From: CAYLSV01 sp964386435
GTDB taxonomy: Bacteria; Planctomycetota; Phycisphaerae; Tepidisphaerales; Tepidisphaeraceae
DNA: 23,654 bases
Reading direction: 5' to 3'
Assembly: GCA_964386435.1 (NCBI GenBank)
Contig: CAYLSV010000050.1
Location: 1 to 23,654 of the forward strand
Shown: positions 15,928 to 23,307 of the stretch, piece after piece
Position numbering within the stretch: position 1 is the first letter of the stretch
Layout: each line of letters starts with the position of its first letter
Made by a program: the position numbers and the translations under genes
Notes under the pieces: model-generated
The model's input: the letters and a program-made list of their open reading frames with translations, nothing else
What the model was told of the DNA's origin: nothing
The model's database searches: none

Positions 15928-16439
15928 TCGCAATCGCTCTTCTGTCGACCGTTCTACTCGCTGCTCCTTCGACTCAACCGGCGGCTACCGAGGTGCCAGT
16001 GGTGGAGTCGGTGGAGGTGGTGATGGCCTCGCCTTCGGCGTTTGTCGGGCGGAATGTTCGGCTGACGGGGACGGCGTTGGCGGTTTGCCAGCCGAGGGGG
16101 TGTTGGATGGAGTTGGGGGCGGAGGGGGACACTGGGGTCGAGCCGTTGTTTGTGAAGTTCGTCTGCAGCATTGACGGGGATCGGTTGATCCCGTTGGAGG
16201 CCGTGGGGCGGCGGGCGACGGTCGAGGGCGTGCTGGTGGCGCAGACGGTGAGCGTCGAGGAGCTGCGGCACTTTGCCGAGGATGCGGGGGCGACGGCGGA
16301 GGAGGTCGCGGCAATCACGGAGCCGGAGGTGCGGTACACGCTGCAGAGCCCGGCGGCGGTGGTGGACATGCCCGAGGGGCCGTTCGTGGCGGGGGAGCCG
16401 AGCTTTGAGGACGGGCCGGCGACGCGGCCGGGAGCGTGA
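15924..16439 (+). CDS. DUF4920-like exported protein
   Basis: A 171-residue protein with a hydrophobic N-terminal signal (M-I-A-I-A-L-L-S-T-V-L-L-A-A) and a C-x4-C motif in V-C82-Q-P-R-G-C-W-M-E-L followed by F-V-K-F, I-P-L-E-A-V-G-R-R and V-E-G-V-L. V-C-Q-x-x-G-C-W-M then an F-x-I-P turn is the signature of the DUF4920 family of exported proteins, whose function is unknown; the Cys pair could bind metal or form a disulfide. The C-terminal 40 residues are acidic and Pro-rich. It is translationally coupled to the HicB-like gene although the two have unrelated predicted locations. Codons are biased toward G-ending forms. Confidence 0.75.
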   Translation: MIAIALLSTVLLAAPSTQPAATEVPVVESVEVVMASPSAFVGRNVRLTGTALAVCQPRGCWMELGAEGDTGVEPLFVKFVCSIDGDRLIPLEAVGRRATVEGVLVAQTVSVEELRHFAEDAGATAEEVAAITEPEVRYTLQSPAAVVDMPEGPFVAGEPSFEDGPATRPGA

Positions 16440-16451
16440 GGGGTGGGCGGA

Positions 16452-16472
16452 CTGCGGTGCGTTGCACCGCAG
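16452..16472. repeat. Perfect 9-bp palindrome between convergent genes
   Basis: CTGCGGTGC, a 3-base loop, GCACCGCAG. It sits 13 bases past the DUF4920 stop and could serve as a terminator, although no T-run follows. Also a candidate extragenic palindrome copy. Confidence 0.6.
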
Positions 16473-16519
16473 CTACCTCTGAGCGCCTGAACGTGATACA
16501 TGAGTCAAAGCACGGGCAT

Positions 16520-16598
16520 CGCTGAGGCCCCCACCGCCTCGTAGCGGCGGGGCTACGCACGCGGTCCGAGCATGTGGAAGTGCGTGGGGGCTTCAGCG
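16520..16598. repeat. Imperfect inverted repeat enclosing a second small palindrome
   Basis: Arm 16520-16534 pairs with arm 16584-16598 over 15 bp with a single G-U wobble. The 49-base interior contains further complementary pieces (GTAGC with GCTAC, CCGC with GCGG). It lies between two convergent genes and looks like a compact palindromic element (REP- or MITE-like). Whether it is dispersed in the genome cannot be judged from one window. Confidence 0.55.
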
Positions 16599-16697
16599 AC
16601 GTCGATGCATGATTTCATCGGGCGTCGAACATTCCGGCCGGACCTCCGCCGCGACAAGGTGATTGCGGCGCCGTTCGTCTTGGTGAAGTGCCCGGCA

Positions 16698-18830
16698 TCA
16701 CTGGGTGATGATGGTTTCGATGTCGTTGACGGCGTCGGTGGCTCGGAGGAAGCCGGTGTCGTCGTCGTCGCCGCCGTCCATCAGGTCGTCGCTGGGGCCG
16801 CCGCCGAGGAAGTCGTTGCCGGCTTGGCCGTAGAGGGTGTCGCGGCCGCTGCCGCCGTTGAGGGTGTCGTCGCCGTCGCCGCCGAACAGGCGGTCGTTGC
16901 CGACATCGCCGATCAGGACGTCGTTGCCGGCGAGTGCCTGGATGACGTCGTCGTCGCCCTCGCCGCGGAGGATGTCGTTGCCCTCGCCGCCGATGAGCAA
17001 ATCGTCGCCGGGGCCGGCGAAGATGCGGTCGTTGCCCGCCCCGCCGTCGAGGTAGTCGTCGCCGAAGTTGCCGTTGAGCCGGTCGTCGCCGCCCTGGCCG
17101 AAGATCACGTCGACGTCGTCGCCGCCGGTGAGGATGTCGTAGTCGGCCCCGCCCTCGAGCGTGTCGCGGCCGCTGCCGCCCAGCAGGTAGTCAAGGCCGT
17201 CGCCGCCGAACAGGTTGTCCGCCCCGTCACCGCCGATGACTTGGTCGTCGTCGTCGCCGCCGAGCAGTCGGTCGTCGCCGCTGCCGCCGTTGAGGGAGTC
17301 GGCCCCCGCCCCGCCATCAGCGAAGTCGTCGCCGGCCTGGCCGAGCAGGGTGTCGTTGCCGCCCTCGCCCATGAGCGAGTCGTTGCCGCCTTCGCCCAAG
17401 ATCGAGTCGTTGCCGTCGCCGGCCATGATGGTGTCGTTGCCGCTGCCGGTGCGGGCGACGTCGGTGCCGGCGCCGAGGTCGAGGACGATGTCGGATTCCA
17501 CGCTGCTGGCCTGGAACTGGTCGTCGCCGGCACCCAGGTCGAAGCGGATGTAACGGCCGAGGTAGCCGAGGGTTTGCGAGGTGGTGCCGTCGCTGACGAC
17601 CACGTCGCCGCCGGTCTGGACGCCGGTGACAACGTCATTGCCGTTGGTGCCGAAGTCGGTCGCGTCGACGAACAACGCCCGGCCCTGCAGCTTGGCGTCG
17701 TTCACGTCGGTCTCGGTGGCGAAGACCGCCTCGCCGCGGTTGACGACGAACGGCCGGTTGACCGTGACGACAGTGTTGGCCGGGGTGAGGTCGGTGCCGC
17801 CCAGCGGCTTGTCGCGGAACGGCACGGTGCCGTCGGCCCGCACGGCGGCGGCGACAAGCGTGGTGGTGTTGTTGCTGTTGTACGTGACGAACATCGTGCC
17901 GTCGCCGTCGGCGGCGACGCGCGGCCGGATCTGCGGGCCGCCGGTGATGTTGTTGATCTGCGTCTCGGTGACGGCGCTGGAGAGGTCGTTGTTCAGCACG
18001 CGGAACGCGATGCCGAAATTGTCGGCATCGGTGTTCTCGTAGACGACGCCAATCTGATCACTGGGCAGCAGGGCCAGCCGCGGCTCGCGGAAGGTGGCGG
18101 GGTAGGTGACGGGCGTCGACACGCCCACGTCATCGACGGCAAGGACGACGCCGGTGCTGTTGGTGGAGTAGGCGACGAACGCCTTGCCGGTGGAGTCGAC
18201 GGTGATTGCGGGGAAGGATTCGTTGCCGTCGTCGGCCTTGAAGACCGAGTCGGCCCCGAGGGTGCCGTCGGCGGCGAGGGTGCGGCCGCGCCAGGTGTCA
18301 TTGCCGGTGGAGCCGTTAACGTAGGCGACGAAGCGGTCGCCGGTGGCGGGGTTGCCGGCAATGACGGGAATGCTCTGAATGCCGTTGGTGACGGTGTTGA
18401 GCACGAGGTCGCCGCCGCTGGTGGTGCCGTCGGGGCCGAAGGTGCGGTAGATGACGCCTGCGTTGTCGCCGTCGAGGCCGCCGCCGTCGCGCCAGACGAC
18501 GGTGACGTTGCCGCCGTCGTCGATGAAGACGCCGGGCTGGTTCTGGTTGCCGGTTTCGGTGGCGTTGACGCGCGTGGTGGGCACGACCTCATCGCCGTCG
18601 GCGTCGACGACATCGAGGAACACGCCGGTGCCGTTGGCGTCAAATTTGACGCTGACGAGGGCCGCGGTGCCGGCGGCGTTGACGCTGTAGGCGGCCACGT
18701 CGCCGAAGTCGGGCGTGGCGACGTCGGCGGGGGCAAAGTCGTCGACGCTCACCGCGGCCAAAAGCCGACGGGCTTCGATGGCTTCGATCACGGGGCGGAC
18801 GGCGGCGGCAAGCGGGTGGGTGGTCTTCAC
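16698..18830 (-). CDS. RTX-type calcium-binding surface protein
   Basis: A 710-residue protein. The N-terminus (residues 1-30) has I-E-A-I-E-A-R-R-L-L-A-A-V-S, the R-R/S-L-L-A element seen at the start of many planctomycete surface proteins, without a classical Sec leader. Residues about 40-340 contain repeated units of a beta-rich type (V-V-W-R-D-G-G-G, Y-R-T-F-G-P-D-G-T, then T-N-G-I-Q-S-I-P) typical of exported sialidase-like or propeller-like repeats. Residues about 461-695 (bases about 16742-17450) are some 25 in-phase nine-residue RTX repeats, G-G-x-G-x-D-x-L-x, which bind calcium in known families. It ends with D-A-V-N-D-I-E-T-I. The start is GTG at 18830, supported by AAGGAG (complement of 18837-18842). 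No type I secretion genes are adjacent. Divergent from the next gene, 142 bases apart. Confidence 0.92.
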   Translation of the reverse strand: MKTTHPLAAAVRPVIEAIEARRLLAAVSVDDFAPADVATPDFGDVAAYSVNAAGTAALVSVKFDANGTGVFLDVVDADGDEVVPTTRVNATETGNQNQPGVFIDDGGNVTVVWRDGGGLDGDNAGVIYRTFGPDGTTSGGDLVLNTVTNGIQSIPVIAGNPATGDRFVAYVNGSTGNDTWRGRTLAADGTLGADSVFKADDGNESFPAITVDSTGKAFVAYSTNSTGVVLAVDDVGVSTPVTYPATFREPRLALLPSDQIGVVYENTDADNFGIAFRVLNNDLSSAVTETQINNITGGPQIRPRVAADGDGTMFVTYNSNNTTTLVAAAVRADGTVPFRDKPLGGTDLTPANTVVTVNRPFVVNRGEAVFATETDVNDAKLQGRALFVDATDFGTNGNDVVTGVQTGGDVVVSDGTTSQTLGYLGRYIRFDLGAGDDQFQASSVESDIVLDLGAGTDVARTGSGNDTIMAGDGNDSILGEGGNDSLMGEGGNDTLLGQAGDDFADGGAGADSLNGGSGDDRLLGGDDDDQVIGGDGADNLFGGDGLDYLLGGSGRDTLEGGADYDILTGGDDVDVIFGQGGDDRLNGNFGDDYLDGGAGNDRIFAGPGDDLLIGGEGNDILRGEGDDDVIQALAGNDVLIGDVGNDRLFGGDGDDTLNGGSGRDTLYGQAGNDFLGGGPSDDLMDGGDDDDTGFLRATDAVNDIETIITQ

Positions 18831-18972
18831 GGTGGGCTCCTTATCGGTCCAGGCTGCTGCCGCACGACAGGCCGACGCGGCGGACAATGTGTCACAGCAT
18901 GCCACAGAACCGCCGGCAAGCCAACCGTTGTCGGATTTCAGAACCGCCGGGCTGTCGCAGCGTCGAACTGGC

Positions 18973-19815
18973 ATGCTGATCACCGCCCTGCTGTTAATCG
19001 TCCACCTGATCGCTCCGGCCGAGGTGCAAACCGAGCGGTACGACGTGACAAGCTTCCTGACGCCGATGCCGACGTTCGAGGTGGGCGCGGTCCTGCGGCC
19101 GGGCGTTGCGGAGGGCGAGCCACCCATCGTCGAGGTGCCCGAGCCGGTGGGTTTGCGGGAAAGGGTGGTGGACTTCGCGCAAGACGTGGTGCCCTCGGCG
19201 GAGGTGACGCTGCAGGAGCAGCACCTCGTGGTGACGGCAACGCCCATCGAACACGCGACGCTGACGCGGGAACTAAAGCAGTGGCAGGATCGCGCACGAA
19301 ACACGCAAATTGCCGTGAACGTGCGCATCCTCATGCTGGACGGCGAGCCGCCAGAAGCACTGCGACCGCAACTGCGGCAGGTGCGGGCCGACCCCGCGCG
19401 GGCGGTGGCCATCGACCGCGACTTGGCCGGAGTGCTTGTCGCGGGTGCCGACAGCGTTTCTTCACCGCGGGTGGTAATTTTCGATCAGCAGCCGGCTTGG
19501 ATCGCCGTCCTCGAGGAGCAGCCGCTGCCCGACGGCCGCACGCTGCAGCTCGGCCAGACGATCACCGTGAAGGCCGGCGTCGACCCCGACGATCTGGAAC
19601 GGGTCGCCGCCCACCTCACCTTCGAGCATGCCGAGCTCGCCGCGCCGTTGACCGACGCCGAGCCCGAACTCCGCCGCCGCACCGCCGACGTGCTCATCCA
19701 CAGCAAAACGCCGCAGGAGGTTCACCTGATCCACGTCCCGGCCACCGAGCCCGGCGGGTCGGCGATGTACCTGCTCGTGCGATTGCAGTCGATTCGGCAA
19801 CACGAACTGAAGTAA
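18973..19815 (+). CDS. Exported protein resembling a secretin N-domain, no channel domain
   Basis: A 280-residue protein of unknown function. Residues 1-18 are a hydrophobic signal or anchor (M-L-I-T-A-L-L-L-I-V-H-L-I-A-P). Then Y-D-V-T-S-F-L, E-R-V-V-D-F-A-Q-D-V-V-P, L-V-V-T-A-T-P-I-E-H-A-T-L-T-R-E-L and T-Q-I-A-V-N-V-R-I-L resemble the order of secretin (GspD/PilQ) N-domains, where a ring-building domain ends with a helix and a V-x-V-x-x-R-F/I strand. The large C-terminal secretin pore is absent; instead a beta-rich stretch follows with V-F-D-x-Q-P-A-W-like and G-R-T-L-Q-L-G-Q-T-I-T segments. I use ATG 18973 because the upstream in-frame ATG at 18715 would overlap the divergent RTX gene. 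The match to secretins is partial and is offered as resemblance only. Confidence 0.6.
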   Translation: MLITALLLIVHLIAPAEVQTERYDVTSFLTPMPTFEVGAVLRPGVAEGEPPIVEVPEPVGLRERVVDFAQDVVPSAEVTLQEQHLVVTATPIEHATLTRELKQWQDRARNTQIAVNVRILMLDGEPPEALRPQLRQVRADPARAVAIDRDLAGVLVAGADSVSSPRVVIFDQQPAWIAVLEEQPLPDGRTLQLGQTITVKAGVDPDDLERVAAHLTFEHAELAAPLTDAEPELRRRTADVLIHSKTPQEVHLIHVPATEPGGSAMYLLVRLQSIRQHELK

Positions 19816-19919
19816 CGGCCGCCGCCGCGGAGGATTGGGTGCGACGTTGCCATCAGCTTCCCCGCGCCCTCGGGCGGTTAACCATGCGGCGCGACATCAG
19901 CGCTGCGTAATCTGCCTGC

Positions 19920-22121
19920 ATGGAGTCGGCCGCCGATCGTGATCGCAAGGGGATTCCCGCGGAGTATGCGGCGGTGCTGACGCACGCGGCTTTTGTGCTG
20001 GCGTGTGGGTTGGTGTTGGGGCGGCTCATGATGGTCGAGGCGGCGCGGGATGCGATGCCGGTGGTGGCCGGGCAGACGGCGGTGCCGCTGGGGGCGGGGG
20101 CGGCAACGGGGTTGGTGCTTGACTGGCTCATGGTGCTGCCGGCCGTGCTCGTGCTGGCGCGGCGGCTGATTGATCCCACCTACGCCCTGCGGGGGACGGT
20201 GGTGATGGTGCCGCTGGCGCTGCTGGCGGGGTGGATCTGCTTGAGTTTGGCGTGGTCGCACGACGGGTTCCTGACGCTGGTGAACGCCGGGCACTTCGTC
20301 GGGGCGGCGGCGTTGTTCTGGGCGATGACGCAGCTCGTGCGGACGTGGAAGCGGCTGCGGCTGGTGGCGGGTGTCGGAATCGGCATGCTGCTGATCCTGT
20401 CGGCCAAGAGCGTCTACTGGCGGACGCTTGATCTGCCCGACGCGCAGGCGAATTTCCAGGAAAACCGCGAAACCTTCTTCGCCGAGCGCGGCCAGGACCC
20501 GGACAGCGTGCAGGCCCGGCAGTTCGAGGGGAAGATCATGCGCGGCGAGATGATCGGCTACAGCGTGTCGTCCAACGTCCACGGGGCGCTCCTGGTCATG
20601 GGCTCGCTCATCGCGTTGGGGGCGGCGGGGCAACGGTTGCGGCATCGCGATTTGTGGGGGTTTCCGCTGGCGCTGATCGTCGGGGTGCCGGTGGCGTTGT
20701 GGGCGATCTACTACACGCAGAGCAAGGCGGCGTGGGCCGCGCTGCTGATCGGCGGCGTCGGGTGGGCGATTTGGTGGCTCGCCGGGCAGGCGCTGGCGCG
20801 GCGGCCGCGACTGGTGTTCGGCGGCGCGATCGGCTTGTTTTTCCTGGGATTGGCGGCCGTCGGGGCGTACGGGGCCAGCACCGGCACGCTGCCGATCGAC
20901 TCGCTGCGGTTCCGCTGGGCCTACTGGACGGGCTCGGCGGCCATGGCGGCGGACCACCCGGTCGGCGGCGTCGGGTGGGCGGCCTTCGCCGACCCGTATC
21001 TGCTCCACCGCCCGCCCGGGGCGCCCGAGGAGGTGAACGACCCGCACAACGCCCTCATGAAACTCCTGGCCGAACTCGGCTTCGTCGGCTTGTTCTTAGG
21101 CCTAATCGTCGGCCTTCGGCTGGCGTGGGAGGCGGTGCGGCCGACGGTGCCGCCGACGGGCAAGGGGACCAAGCGGGAACTGATTGCCGTGGCGGTGTGG
21201 GTGCCGATCGTCGCGTGGGCGGTGGCGATGCTGGCGGGGGTGGACCTCGTAATTCTCCCGGCTTTTGCCGTGCTTCAAGGGCTCGAGCGGCTGCTGTACG
21301 TCGGGCTGGCGGGAATGGCGATCGCGTTGTGTGCGGTACGCAGCGTGGAAGAGCCGGTGGCGGACGGGCGAGCCGCCCCGCTGCTGGCGGCGGGCGTCGC
21401 GGCGGCTTTAGGGGTGTTCGTGGTGCAGTCGATGCTCGACGTGATGCTGTTCCAGCCGGCGTCGTTGGGCATGGTGGCGCTGCTGGCCGGGGCGCTCGTG
21501 GGGTTGCGGACGCCGAGCGTGGCGGGGAAGAAGCTGGTGCCATGGGTAAACGAGGCGGCGTTGACATTGGTGTTGGCCGGGCTGCTGGCGTCGGCGGCGC
21601 TGGTGGTCGGGCCGACGGTCATGGCGGCGAACGCGACGCACGCGGCCGACGCGGCCCTGAGGCGCGGTGAGTTTGCGACGGCGTACACAAAGTACAAAGA
21701 GGCCGCCGGTTGGTTGCCGGTGGCGGACGAATTGTTGCTCCGTCGCACAGCCACGGCCGCGCAGTTGGCGAACCGGCCGATCGAGGAAATTCGCGGCCGC
21801 CTGGACGATGCCGCTGCCGCCCGCCCCGCCGGCAGCGGGCCGCAGTGGCGGATCGCAGGCTTCGAGCAGCAACTGCCCGCCGGCGTCCGCGACACCCGCC
21901 GCGAGTTGGCGGCGTTGGGGCGGGCAATCGACCGCAACCGCAGCGACCCGGCCATTCGCCGCGATTACGCCGACGTGCTCCGCGACTACGGCATGCCAAG
22001 CGACGCCCGGACGCAGTACGAGGCGGCGCTGCGGCTCAACGACGCGTACGACGAAAACGAGATCGAGCGCTTCCCGCAAGCTGAGGTCGAGCGCATCGAG
22101 CGCATCCTCGCGGCAGAGTAA
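19920..22121 (+). CDS. O-antigen ligase/polymerase-like membrane protein with TPR tail
   Basis: A 733-residue inner-membrane protein with about twelve hydrophobic helices up to residue about 560. The periplasmic-loop hallmark of the Wzy/WaaL (O-antigen ligase) family is present: R-F-R-W-A-Y-W-T-G-S, H-P-V-G-G-V-G-W-A-A-F (near residue 346), then D-P-H-N-A-L-M-K-L-L-A-E-L-G-F-V-G-L (near residue 373). Such proteins join or polymerise surface sugars such as O-antigen or exopolysaccharide; the exact substrate is not visible. The cytoplasmic or periplasmic C-terminal region (about 565-720) has TPR-like helices (A-L-R-R-G-E-F-A-T-A-Y-T-K-Y-K-E-A-A, S-D-A-R-T-Q-Y-E-A-A-L). Starts at ATG 19920; no strong ribosome site is visible. 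No other sugar-polymer genes are adjacent. Codons are G-ending rich in the membrane part and more C-rich in the TPR part. Confidence 0.88.
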   Translation: MESAADRDRKGIPAEYAAVLTHAAFVLACGLVLGRLMMVEAARDAMPVVAGQTAVPLGAGAATGLVLDWLMVLPAVLVLARRLIDPTYALRGTVVMVPLALLAGWICLSLAWSHDGFLTLVNAGHFVGAAALFWAMTQLVRTWKRLRLVAGVGIGMLLILSAKSVYWRTLDLPDAQANFQENRETFFAERGQDPDSVQARQFEGKIMRGEMIGYSVSSNVHGALLVMGSLIALGAAGQRLRHRDLWGFPLALIVGVPVALWAIYYTQSKAAWAALLIGGVGWAIWWLAGQALARRPRLVFGGAIGLFFLGLAAVGAYGASTGTLPIDSLRFRWAYWTGSAAMAADHPVGGVGWAAFADPYLLHRPPGAPEEVNDPHNALMKLLAELGFVGLFLGLIVGLRLAWEAVRPTVPPTGKGTKRELIAVAVWVPIVAWAVAMLAGVDLVILPAFAVLQGLERLLYVGLAGMAIALCAVRSVEEPVADGRAAPLLAAGVAAALGVFVVQSMLDVMLFQPASLGMVALLAGALVGLRTPSVAGKKLVPWVNEAALTLVLAGLLASAALVVGPTVMAANATHAADAALRRGEFATAYTKYKEAAGWLPVADELLLRRTATAAQLANRPIEEIRGRLDDAAAARPAGSGPQWRIAGFEQQLPAGVRDTRRELAALGRAIDRNRSDPAIRRDYADVLRDYGMPSDARTQYEAALRLNDAYDENEIERFPQAEVERIERILAAE

Positions 22122-22155
22122 GATCAACCTTTGCAGTGAAGTCGCTATGGACGCG

Positions 22156-23307
22156 TCATTTGTTCGGCTGGGACGTCAGGTCGTCGAGGCGGTTGGCGAG
22201 CAGGGTTTTCATCGTGGTTGCCAAGTCACGGTAGAGGGTGTCGTCGCCGCCGATGGGGTCGGCGATGTCGCCGGCGGGGTCGAGGAGCGTCATCTTCGAG
22301 TCGGCCGAGGGGACCAGTGCCAGCACCTGCTGGGCGTGGCCGCGGCCCATGACGATGACGTGGTCGGCGCGGTGGATCAGCTCGACCGACAGCGGCCGGC
22401 TGCGGTGGCGGGAGAGGTCGCCGCCCATGCCCGCCACGGCCTCGGCGGCGGCGGGGGTGGCGCGGACGCCGGGCAGCGCGTAGGTGCCGGCCGAGCCGAC
22501 GGTGTAGCCGCGCCGCTCCAGCTCCGTCGGCGGCACGCCGAGCTTCTCGGCCAACGCCGCACGGGCCAAGGCTTCGGCCATCGGGCTGCGGCAGGTGTTG
22601 CCGCTGCAGACGAACAAGATATCAGTCATGAGGCTCCGCTCGATGATCCGCCGGTCGTAGACGCCCTCCCGCACCACCTCGAACCCGCCGGGCTTGTCGG
22701 CGGTGTCGGCATCGATCCGCAGCGTGGTGCTGGCCTTGTTGAACCGCGTCGCCCCGGCGTCAATGGCGAGGCCGAGCTTGCCTTGGGCCGGGCCGGCGTC
22801 GTCAAGGTCAGGCAGCTCCCGTGCAACCCGCCCCGGCCACGCGGCCACGGCACACGGCCCGACGGCGAGCACCTGCCGGGCCACATCGTGATCCGGGCAA
22901 CGCAGCGTGATGTGGCCGCCGGGCGAGAACAAATCGGTTTCGATTAGGCCCAGTTGTTCGGCGACTTCCGCCCGCCTGGCCTCGGGCACCGGCAGCACGA
23001 GGCTCACCGGCCCCGGCCACAGCTTGTGCATCGCCCGCCGGGCGACCTCGGGCAGCGCGGTTGTGTCGGTGTAGAACCCGGCGGCGTGACGGTCGGGCAA
23101 GTGCGGCGTCAGCGGCGTGTTCGGGTTGCGGCGCAACTCACGCAGCAGCGCCGCCCCGTCGGGCCGATCGATGCGGGCGGCGATGCCGTAGACGGTTTCG
23201 GTCGGCACGACCACGCCCTGCCCGGCGTCGAGCGCGGCCGCCGCCTGGTCACGGTCGGCGTCGGTGAGCGGGCTGGTGCGGACGACGGGCGGCATGTGGC
23301 GGATCAT
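22156..23307 (-). CDS. Fusion of a YrdC/TsaC-like domain and a low-molecular-weight phosphatase
   Basis: A 383-residue two-domain protein. Residues 1-225 follow the YrdC/Sua5 order: V-V-P35-T-E-T-V-Y40-G, W-P-G-P-V-S-L-V-L, I-D-A-G-A-T, S193-T-T-L-R-I-D, V-V-R-E-G. Two of its substrate/ATP-site signatures are altered: K-x-R is E-L-R59-R-N61-P and S-A-N is A-A-W (155-157). Residues 227-383 are a low-molecular-weight phosphatase: F-V-C234-S-G-N-T238-C-R240-S (the C-x5-R loop) and a late D-I-A-D-P-I-G-G with the general acid. Thr at position +4 of the loop is the residue of YwlE-type protein-arginine phosphatases, where most tyrosine phosphatases have a larger residue, so arginine phosphatase is a reasonable guess. 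The ATG at 23307 overlaps the upstream stop (ATGA). A second possible start for the phosphatase alone is ATG 22629 preceded by GGAG. Confidence 0.85.
   Translation of the reverse strand: MIRHMPPVVRTSPLTDADRDQAAAALDAGQGVVVPTETVYGIAARIDRPDGAALLRELRRNPNTPLTPHLPDRHAAGFYTDTTALPEVARRAMHKLWPGPVSLVLPVPEARRAEVAEQLGLIETDLFSPGGHITLRCPDHDVARQVLAVGPCAVAAWPGRVARELPDLDDAGPAQGKLGLAIDAGATRFNKASTTLRIDADTADKPGGFEVVREGVYDRRIIERSLMTDILFVCSGNTCRSPMAEALARAALAEKLGVPPTELERRGYTVGSAGTYALPGVRATPAAAEAVAGMGGDLSRHRSRPLSVELIHRADHVIVMGRGHAQQVLALVPSADSKMTLLDPAGDIADPIGGDDTLYRDLATTMKTLLANRLDDLTSQPNK

Noticed and set aside
16742..17450. CRISPR-like regular repeats
   Set aside because: The 27-bp periodicity is coding (RTX nonapeptides); there are no conserved repeats with unique spacers.
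16572..19910. A 1112-codon open frame on the plus strand across the RTX gene
   Set aside because: It is the antisense shadow of the regular 27-bp RTX repeats (Val/Ala/Glu-rich, no known domain). The minus-strand frame has clear RTX units and a good ribosome site.
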